In this document: positions 35,097 through 40,353 of the stretch, piece by piece | How the letters are laid out: every line of letters begins with the position of its first letter | How positions within the stretch are numbered: position 1 is the stretch's first letter | Origin: Bacteroidales bacterium | GTDB taxonomy: Bacteria; Bacteroidota; Bacteroidia; Bacteroidales; Paludibacteraceae | Direction of reading: 5' to 3' | DNA: 40,353 bases | NCBI GenBank assembly: GCA_012837685.1 | Contig: DUQS01000005.1 | Coordinates: forward strand, 1 to 40,353 | Notes under the pieces: model-generated | Seen by the model: only the letters and a program-made list of their open reading frames with translations | What the model was told of the DNA's origin: nothing | Database searches by the model: none | Made by a program: the position numbers and the translations under genes

Positions 35097-36257
35097 ATGA
35101 GTACACACAGGTCTGTCAACCAAATGACTTCCTTTATCGTAATGGATATACTGGAGCGAGCCAACGAACTCCAGCGACAAGGTTTTTCCATTATTCATTT
35201 AGAAGTAGGTGAACCGGACTTCGATATGCCGCAATGTGCCGTCGATGCTGCAAAAGCAGCTTTCGATGCGCATGACACGCACTACACTCATTCACTGGGT
35301 TTGCCTGAATTGCGCACTGCCATTGCCGAATTTTACCACTCCGAATATAATGTAACAGTCGATCCTGAATGCATTGTTGTAACATCTGGCAGTTCGCCGG
35401 CTATATTGCTAACTATGTTACTTCTGTGCGATGTCGATTCGGAAGTTATTCTGTCTAATCCTGGTTATGCGTGTTACAAAAACTTTGTTTTAGCTGCTCA
35501 CGCCAAACCCGTATTGGTGCCGTTGCGCGCCGATAATAATTACGAATACGATTTGGACGATATTGCCAAATGTATTACGCCCAAAACGAGTGCTATTTTC
35601 ATTAATTCGCCAATGAACCCCACAGGCACACTGTTGAGCGAAGATTTAATGAAATCTATTGCCAAAACAGGCATTCCCATTATTTCAGACGAAATTTATC
35701 ACGGTCTTGTGTACCAAGAAGGTCGCACCCACTCTATTTTGGAATATACCGATAACGCTTTCGTACTGAACGGATTTTCCAAACGATTTGCTATGACAGG
35801 TCTCCGTTTGGGTTACCTCATTGCACCGAAACGCTACATGCGCTCCCTGCAAATACTGCAACAAAACCTTTTCATTTGTGCATCAAGCATTGCACAACGA
35901 GCTGGAATTGCCGCTTTGAAATATGCCGATGGAGACGTAAAACAGATGCGCAACACCTACAACGAACGCCGAATATATATGCTCGAACGACTCAAACAGA
36001 TGGGATTTGTCATTCACACCGAACCGCAAGGTGCTTTCTATATTTTCGCTGATGCACGCCGATTTACTTCTAATTCTTATAAATTCGCTTTCGATTTATT
36101 GGAAAAAGCGCATGTGGGAGTAACTCCAGGTATTGATTTCGGCACGGAAGGTGAAGGTTTTATCCGTTTTTCGTATGCCAACTCCATCGAAAATATAAAA
36201 ATAGGCATGGATAGGTTGGAAAATTATTTGAAAACATTAGTTACGAACGAAAAATAA
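35097..36257 (+). CDS. Class I/II PLP-dependent aminotransferase (aspartate aminotransferase-like)
   Basis: A fold-type I aminotransferase of 386 residues. The PLP lysine is K229 in LNGFSKRFAMTGLRLGY. D198 in ISDEIYHG binds the pyridine nitrogen, and NSPMNPTG (170-177) is the usual active-site loop. EVGEPDFDMP near the N-terminus is typical of the AspC-like group I gamma family. The exact substrate cannot be told from motifs; aspartate or an aromatic or branched amino acid is possible. It lies 4 bases after murI and 10 before the exonuclease gene. Confidence 0.88.
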   Translation: MSTHRSVNQMTSFIVMDILERANELQRQGFSIIHLEVGEPDFDMPQCAVDAAKAAFDAHDTHYTHSLGLPELRTAIAEFYHSEYNVTVDPECIVVTSGSSPAILLTMLLLCDVDSEVILSNPGYACYKNFVLAAHAKPVLVPLRADNNYEYDLDDIAKCITPKTSAIFINSPMNPTGTLLSEDLMKSIAKTGIPIISDEIYHGLVYQEGRTHSILEYTDNAFVLNGFSKRFAMTGLRLGYLIAPKRYMRSLQILQQNLFICASSIAQRAGIAALKYADGDVKQMRNTYNERRIYMLERLKQMGFVIHTEPQGAFYIFADARRFTSNSYKFAFDLLEKAHVGVTPGIDFGTEGEGFIRFSYANSIENIKIGMDRLENYLKTLVTNEK

Positions 36258-36267
36258 CTTATCAATT

Positions 36268-37035
36268 ATGAACTTAAATCTCAAAAAGCCCATTATTTTC
36301 TTCGATTTAGAAACTACCGGTATTAATATCGTATCCGACCGCATTGTAGAAATTTCGTACTTGAAAGTGTCGCCCAATGGCATGGAAGAGAGTAAAACCA
36401 TACGCATCAACCCTGAATGCCCCATACCCGAACAGGCATCGGCTATACACGGTATTTACGATGACGATGTCGCAAATTGCCCAACATTCAAGCAAGTGGC
36501 TAAATTGATAGCAACCGATTTTGAAAGTTGCGACCTTGCCGGCTACAACTCCAATCGGTTCGATATTCCACTATTGGCTGAAGAATTTCTACGTGCAGAC
36601 GTGGATATTGACCTGAAAAAACACAATTTTATTGATGTACAAGTGATTTTTCACAAAATGGAGCAACGCACGCTTAGCGCAGCTTACAAATTCTATTGCG
36701 ACAAAATTTTAGAAGACGCACACAGTTCTGCGGCAGACACGCAAGCCACTTACGAAGTGTTGAAAGCGCAACTCGACCGTTACCCGACCCTCCAAAACAA
36801 CATCGAATTTCTCTCGAAATACACTTCATTCAATGAAAACGCCGACTTTGCAGGGCGCATCATCTATAACGAAAAGAACGAAGAAGTGTTTAACTTCGGG
36901 AAATACAAAGGACAAAAAGTAGAAGACGTGTTGAGCAAAGACATCGGTTATTACGGCTGGATGATGCAGGGCGATTTTCCGCTTTATACCAAAAAAGTGT
37001 TGACTAACATAAAAATACGCATGCACGGAAAATAA
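36268..37035 (+). CDS. DEDDh 3'-5' exonuclease with ExoX-like C-terminus
   Basis: A 255-residue nuclease of the DnaQ superfamily. All five active-site residues are visible: D13 and E15 in FFDLETTG, D99 in NRFDIPLL, and H152 with D157 in HSSAADTQATYEV. The C-terminal 55 residues (FNFGKYKGQKVEDVLSKDIG followed by YYGWMM) resemble the small domain found after the nuclease domain in exonuclease X. It probably acts in DNA repair or proofreading. It is followed by ssb after a 127-base gap holding the ssb promoter. Confidence 0.9.
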   Translation: MNLNLKKPIIFFDLETTGINIVSDRIVEISYLKVSPNGMEESKTIRINPECPIPEQASAIHGIYDDDVANCPTFKQVAKLIATDFESCDLAGYNSNRFDIPLLAEEFLRADVDIDLKKHNFIDVQVIFHKMEQRTLSAAYKFYCDKILEDAHSSAADTQATYEVLKAQLDRYPTLQNNIEFLSKYTSFNENADFAGRIIYNEKNEEVFNFGKYKGQKVEDVLSKDIGYYGWMMQGDFPLYTKKVLTNIKIRMHGK

Positions 37036-37093
37036 ATTAAAGCGCTGATTTTCAGTTATTTATAAATTTCTGGTTTAAATTTATACGAAATTA

Positions 37094-37125
37094 TTTGTTA
37101 GAATAAAAAAAAAATCGTTACTTTG
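37094..37125 (+). promoter_or_regulatory. ssb promoter (TTTG-N20-TTACTTTG)
   Basis: TTTG at 37094-37097 is followed after 20 bases by TTACTTTG, one mismatch from TAnnTTTG. It lies 37 bases before the ssb ATG. Confidence 0.6.
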
Positions 37126-37162
37126 ACCTCACATTTCAATCACTTATTTAATTAATACCATT

Positions 37163-37591
37163 ATGTCAGTTAACAAAGTTTTTTTAATTGGGAATGTAGG
37201 AAAAGATCCCGATGTGCGTTATTTAGAAAAAGGTGTAGCAGTGGCTAATTTTCCATTGGCAACAACGGAAAGAGGTTATACAATGGCTAACGGAACTCAA
37301 GTTCCGGATAGAACAGAATGGCATAACATTGTTCTTTGGAGAAATCTTGCGGAAATAGCCGAAAAATATGTGAGAAAAGGCAGCCAAATTTTCATCGAAG
37401 GTAAAATAAAAACCCGTTCGTATGAAGATAAAACAGGCGTAAAACGCTACATAACAGAGATTTATGCCGAAAACATGCAAATGCTTGGCAAACGCGAGCA
37501 ACAAAGCAGTGAAGCTGCTGCTGAAAGTGCTACTCCTATTGTTAATGAAGAACCTGACGTTGAAGAAATCAACGATGATTTACCATTTTAA
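37163..37591 (+). CDS. ssb: Single-stranded DNA-binding protein
   Basis: A 142-residue protein with one OB fold (about 1-108), beginning MSVNKVFLIGNVGKDPDVRY, and the conserved W in RTEWHNIVLWR. A flexible acidic tail ends in DDLPF, the docking peptide that recruits repair and replication partners. It coats single-stranded DNA in replication, recombination and repair. In Bacteroidetes ssb commonly sits before gldE and gldD, as here. A hairpin terminator follows 52 bases after the stop. Confidence 0.97.
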   Translation: MSVNKVFLIGNVGKDPDVRYLEKGVAVANFPLATTERGYTMANGTQVPDRTEWHNIVLWRNLAEIAEKYVRKGSQIFIEGKIKTRSYEDKTGVKRYITEIYAENMQMLGKREQQSSEAAAESATPIVNEEPDVEEINDDLPF

Positions 37592-37633
37592 TGAAAAATA
37601 GGATGGAAAATCCTTTATCTCATTAAAAATGAT

Positions 37634-37641
37634 TACTTTTG
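37634..37641 (+). promoter_or_regulatory. -7 promoter element (TACTTTTG) for gldE, abutting the ssb terminator
   Basis: TACTTTTGC matches the -7 consensus and ends one base before the terminator hairpin. The -33 region is weak (TTTA at 37614-37617, 16 bases upstream). Initiation about seven bases on would fall inside the 5' arm of the hairpin. Confidence 0.55.
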
Positions 37642-37642
37642 C

Positions 37643-37669
37643 AAGGACAGATTGTTTCTGTCCTTTTTT
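37643..37669 (+). terminator. Terminator after ssb
   Basis: AAGGACAG (37643-37650) pairs perfectly with CTGTCCTT (37658-37665) around ATTGTTT, followed by a T-run. It should end ssb transcripts, isolating gldE behind its own promoter. Confidence 0.75.
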
Positions 37670-37691
37670 GTTTCATTAATTCATTATTATT

Positions 37692-39017
37692 TTGGATAGT
37701 ATTCCTTTAACGCTTTTGAGCATTGTCAATCCGTTTACTTTTTCAGACGGATTAATATTGATTATCATTATTTTATTGCTTTGCGTGTCCGGTTTTGTAT
37801 CGGCTTCGGAAACCGGTTTTTTTTCACTTTCTCCCCAAGAGCTTAACTATTTGGAGTCGGCAAACACCGAAAACACACGTACCGCCCTGCAACTGCGCGA
37901 ATCATCAGATTATTTATTAGCTACAATACTGATTACCAACAACTTCGTAAATGTAGCGATTACGGTACTCGGTGCTTATCTCATCGACAATCTGTTCAAT
38001 CTCACGCCGGTGTGGAAATTTGTTGTGCAATCTGTTATCATTACCTTTGTACTGCTGTTGTTCGGCGAAATAATGCCCAAAGTGTACGCTTCGAAAAATG
38101 CGGTAAAAGTTACCGAACGTTTTGCTCCTGCCCTGAAAGTGTTGCAATCGCTGGTACGACCGTTCGCTAAAATATTGGTAGGTTCTACGGGATTGGTAAA
38201 CCGCAAACTTTCCACGCATTCGCACAACAATTTGTCGGTCGATGAACTGTCACAAGCATTGGAACTCACCACCGATGCCATTGACAAGGAAAAAGAGATT
38301 TTGGAAGGTATTGTGCGCTTCGGCAACGTAACGGTCGCCAACATAATGACTTCGCGATTGGATATGATTACCATTGACATACGCACACCTTTTGATGAAG
38401 TGCTGAAAACCATTGTAGAATGGAGCTATTCGCGCATTCCTATCATCGACAAAAGCGACGACAACATTCGTGGCATTTTATTTATAAAAGACTTGATACC
38501 GCACCTAAACAAAAATAACACTTTTAAATGGCAAACACTAATACGCCCTGCCTATTTTGTGCCGGAAACAAAAATGATTGACGATTTGTTGCAAGAATTT
38601 CAAACCAACAAAGTGCACATGGCAGTTGTGGTCGATGAATTTGGTGGCACATCGGGCATTGTAACTCTAGAAGACATACTCGAAGAAGTGGTTGGCGACA
38701 TCAGCGATGAATACGACGAAGAAGAACAGCTCTACACCAAAATAGACGAAAAAACATACATTTTTGAAGCGAAAATTTTGCTGAACGACTTTGCAAAAGC
38801 CACTGGCATAGCTCTTTCGGAATTTGATGAAATAGCCGAAGAAGCCGACACGTTGGCAGGTCTGTTGCTGGAAATAAAAGGCGAAATTCCCGTGAAAAAC
38901 GAACAACTGTTCTACAAAAATTACACATTTGAAGTATTGGCAGCAGACAATCGGCGCATCAAAAAGATAAAACTGATTATTGGCGACAAAACAGAAGATG
39001 AAGAAAAAGATAATTAA
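37692..39017 (+). CDS. gldE: Gliding motility-associated protein GldE (CNNM/CorC-like)
   Basis: A 441-residue inner-membrane protein. Residues about 1-190 are a CNNM/DUF21 domain with four hydrophobic segments (the first contains LILIIIILLLCVSGF). Residues about 205-330 hold a pair of CBS domains (MTSRLDMITIDIRTPFDEVL, VVDEFGGTSGIVTLEDILEE). A CorC/HlyC-type domain closes the protein. GldE is linked with GldD in gliding and type IX secretion in Flavobacterium, but it is conserved in non-gliding Bacteroidetes too. The frame has no ATG near its start; the TTG at 37692 gives the best N-terminus. Its end overlaps gldD by 20 bases. Confidence 0.9.
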   Translation: MDSIPLTLLSIVNPFTFSDGLILIIIILLLCVSGFVSASETGFFSLSPQELNYLESANTENTRTALQLRESSDYLLATILITNNFVNVAITVLGAYLIDNLFNLTPVWKFVVQSVIITFVLLLFGEIMPKVYASKNAVKVTERFAPALKVLQSLVRPFAKILVGSTGLVNRKLSTHSHNNLSVDELSQALELTTDAIDKEKEILEGIVRFGNVTVANIMTSRLDMITIDIRTPFDEVLKTIVEWSYSRIPIIDKSDDNIRGILFIKDLIPHLNKNNTFKWQTLIRPAYFVPETKMIDDLLQEFQTNKVHMAVVVDEFGGTSGIVTLEDILEEVVGDISDEYDEEEQLYTKIDEKTYIFEAKILLNDFAKATGIALSEFDEIAEEADTLAGLLLEIKGEIPVKNEQLFYKNYTFEVLAADNRRIKKIKLIIGDKTEDEEKDN

Positions 39018-39588
39018 AATAGGATTTTTCTGTTTGTTAGGCGTTGTCGGATTGTGGTTATCTGCCTGCAATCAGCCTTACCCGCGCCCTTACGGCTACT
39101 ACCGCATTGATTTGACCGAAGCTACTTACAAAAAAAGCAAGACGGACATTCCTTGCTCGTTCGATTGTTCCACTCAAGCAGAAATAACCCCCAATTCATA
39201 TCGGAAAGACCAAAAAAACTGGATTGATATCAGCTATCCCAAACTGAACGCCAACATTCATTGCAGCTACAAAAGCATTACTCCGGCGGAATTTAGAAAA
39301 ATTACTGAAGAGTCGCGTGAATTGGTTTATAAACACACTATCAAAGCGGAATCTATCAACGAACGTCTGTTTGAAAACGCCGACGCACACGTTTACGGCA
39401 TTTTATACGATATTAGTGGCAATACAGCTTCGCCGACACAATTTTTTTTAACGGACAGTGTTTCTCATTTTTTTCGCGGAGCGCTCTATTTCAACAACTT
39501 ACCAAACTTTGACTCCATTCAACCTGTCTACGAATTTATACACAAGGACATTATACAACTGATAGAATCTTTTTCGTGGAAAAATTAA
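38998..39588 (+). CDS. gldD: Gliding motility lipoprotein GldD
   Basis: A 196-residue lipoprotein. The signal peptide (MKKKIIKIGFFCLLGVVGLW) ends in the lipobox LSAC, so the mature protein begins with a lipidated Cys. QPYPRPYGYYRIDLTEATY and CSYKSITPAEFRKI are typical of GldD. Together with GldE it is required for gliding and type IX secretion in Flavobacterium johnsoniae; its precise role in other Bacteroidetes is less clear. The ATG at 38998 was chosen over one six codons upstream because it gives a standard signal peptide. It starts 20 bases before the gldE stop. Confidence 0.92.
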   Translation: MKKKIIKIGFFCLLGVVGLWLSACNQPYPRPYGYYRIDLTEATYKKSKTDIPCSFDCSTQAEITPNSYRKDQKNWIDISYPKLNANIHCSYKSITPAEFRKITEESRELVYKHTIKAESINERLFENADAHVYGILYDISGNTASPTQFFLTDSVSHFFRGALYFNNLPNFDSIQPVYEFIHKDIIQLIESFSWKN

Positions 39589-39603
39589 TAACAAACAAAA
39601 AAT

Positions 39604-40233
39604 ATGGTAATACTAAATGAAACAGTCACCGACAACGCTATTTTGGCTTTATGGGAAATAACAGAAACCAAAGAAGAGTTGCTTGATTTGCTGGACAACG
39701 ACCCAATTATCAGCGCACAGATAGAACAATTTGGCAGTAAAAAACGCCAATTGGAATTTTTGGCAACGCGCGCACTACTAAACAGCGTACTTGGAAAAAC
39801 CAAAACAATCGCCTACGAAGCTAACGGTAAGCCCTATCTTACCGACCGCTCATATTCAATAAGCATCACACATACAGGAAATTATGCTGCAATTTTGCTT
39901 CATCCCACAGCAGCAGTCGGCATTGACATTGAGAAAATTTCGGAAAAAGTGGAACGCGTTAAAACGAGATTTCTCTCCGAAATGGAACAGAGCTATGTGG
40001 ACGTGCGCACCGAAAAAACACAACTTACGCTGATGTGGGCAGCCAAAGAAGCTTTGTACAAAATTATCGGAAAGGAAAAAGTCGATTTCGTAGCCGACCT
40101 GCATATTGACGTGTTTCACCCCTACCTTGAAGGAACTATGGAAGCCCGCGAAACATGCAGCAAACAGCCCACCGACTACATTATTCACTATCGTGTATTT
40201 CCCGAATTTGTATTGGTTTGGATTGTAAAATGA
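39604..40233 (+). CDS. 4'-phosphopantetheinyl transferase superfamily protein
   Basis: A 209-residue enzyme of the Sfp/ACPS superfamily that moves the phosphopantetheine arm of CoA onto a carrier-protein serine. The magnesium-binding motifs are GIDIEKIS (about 104-111) and WAAKEALYKIIGKEK (about 142-156). SISITHTGNYAAIL precedes them, as in Sfp-type enzymes. Carrier-protein partners are not in the window. It follows gldD by 15 bases and its stop is one base before the next gene, so it is probably part of the gldED operon. Confidence 0.92.
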   Translation: MVILNETVTDNAILALWEITETKEELLDLLDNDPIISAQIEQFGSKKRQLEFLATRALLNSVLGKTKTIAYEANGKPYLTDRSYSISITHTGNYAAILLHPTAAVGIDIEKISEKVERVKTRFLSEMEQSYVDVRTEKTQLTLMWAAKEALYKIIGKEKVDFVADLHIDVFHPYLEGTMEARETCSKQPTDYIIHYRVFPEFVLVWIVK

Positions 40234-40234
40234 T

Positions 40235-40353
40235 ATGTCAACCGTTTACCACTATATTATTGACAAAACGAAAGCAGGTAAAAAACTGTTCGCCGTACTA
40301 ATTGACCCTGAAAAATGTATCGGTGAGCGCCTTACGCAACTTATACAAAAAGC
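40235..40353 (+). CDS. GGGP/HepGP synthase-like protein, N-terminus only (cut by window edge)
   Basis: An ATG at 40235 opens a frame that runs to the right edge, giving 39 codons. It starts MSTVYHYIIDKTKAGKKLFA and continues VLIDPEK, the opening of geranylgeranylglyceryl/heptaprenylglyceryl phosphate synthase (PcrB-like) barrels found in Bacteroidetes. Only the first strand and helix are present, so substrate and completeness cannot be judged. The one-base gap after the transferase gene implies co-transcription. Confidence 0.75.
   Translation, partial: MSTVYHYIIDKTKAGKKLFAVLIDPEKCIGERLTQLIQK

Noticed and set aside
1-40353. Search by eye for CRISPR arrays, tRNA, rRNA and riboswitches
   Set aside because: No evenly spaced repeats, tRNA-like cloverleaf or rRNA motif stood out; nearly all the sequence is accounted for by protein genes.

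Overview
The window looks like a chromosomal segment of a Bacteroidota bacterium, most likely of the order Bacteroidales. Four things point there: Bacteroidetes-type promoter elements (TAnnTTTG, often with TTTG about 20 bases upstream), the gliding genes gldE-gldD behind ssb, the gene run DUF6089-uppS-bamA-ompH-murI, and the pairing of a BT_3928-type DoxX protein with tpiA. I cannot name the genus. No rRNA, tRNA or CRISPR array was seen. No gene-free stretch exceeds 300 bases.

Layout. 1-68 (minus): 5' end of a probable IS1595-type transposase, cut by the window edge. 144-2013 (plus): two tandem copies of a secreted surface-type protein, each broken by a different one-base deletion, followed by back-to-back terminators. 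8166-2141 (minus): complete nqrABCDEF operon for the Na+-pumping NADH:quinone reductase; its NqrC carries an N-terminal rubredoxin-type domain. 8332-9237 (plus): ABC ATPase with no permease beside it. 10579-9290 (minus): metY. 12571-10727 (minus): C_GCAxxG_C_C protein, dtd and deoC. 14492-12641 (minus): an AT-rich two-gene island encoding a PIN-GNAT-PUA-like protein that overlaps a small ASCH protein. 20940-14755 (minus): a nucleoside kinase, then rpoN, rnr and a SIMPL-domain protein.

21146-25439 (plus): Na+/phosphate cotransporter-type protein, DUF1599 protein, DoxX-type membrane protein and tpiA, closed by a bidirectional terminator shared with birA. 28234-25498 (minus): a degenerate PAP2-like membrane protein, dacB and birA, joined by ATGA overlaps. 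28491-35092 (plus): outer-membrane biogenesis cluster with a DUF6089 protein, uppS, bamA, three ompH/Skp genes and murI. 35097-40353 (plus): aminotransferase, DEDDh exonuclease, ssb, gldE, gldD, a phosphopantetheinyl transferase and the start of a GGGP-synthase-like gene.

Most of the window is housekeeping: sodium bioenergetics, envelope and peptidoglycan assembly, RNA turnover, and sulfur and nucleoside metabolism. The two strongest candidates for something undescribed are the PIN-GNAT-PUA/ASCH island, which has the form of an RNA-targeting toxin or defence module, and the rubredoxin-NqrC fusion, which would put an extra iron site on the cytoplasmic face of Na+-NQR. The tandem broken genes next to an insertion-sequence edge show recent local rearrangement. 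Family names come from motif recognition by eye; no database search was run.
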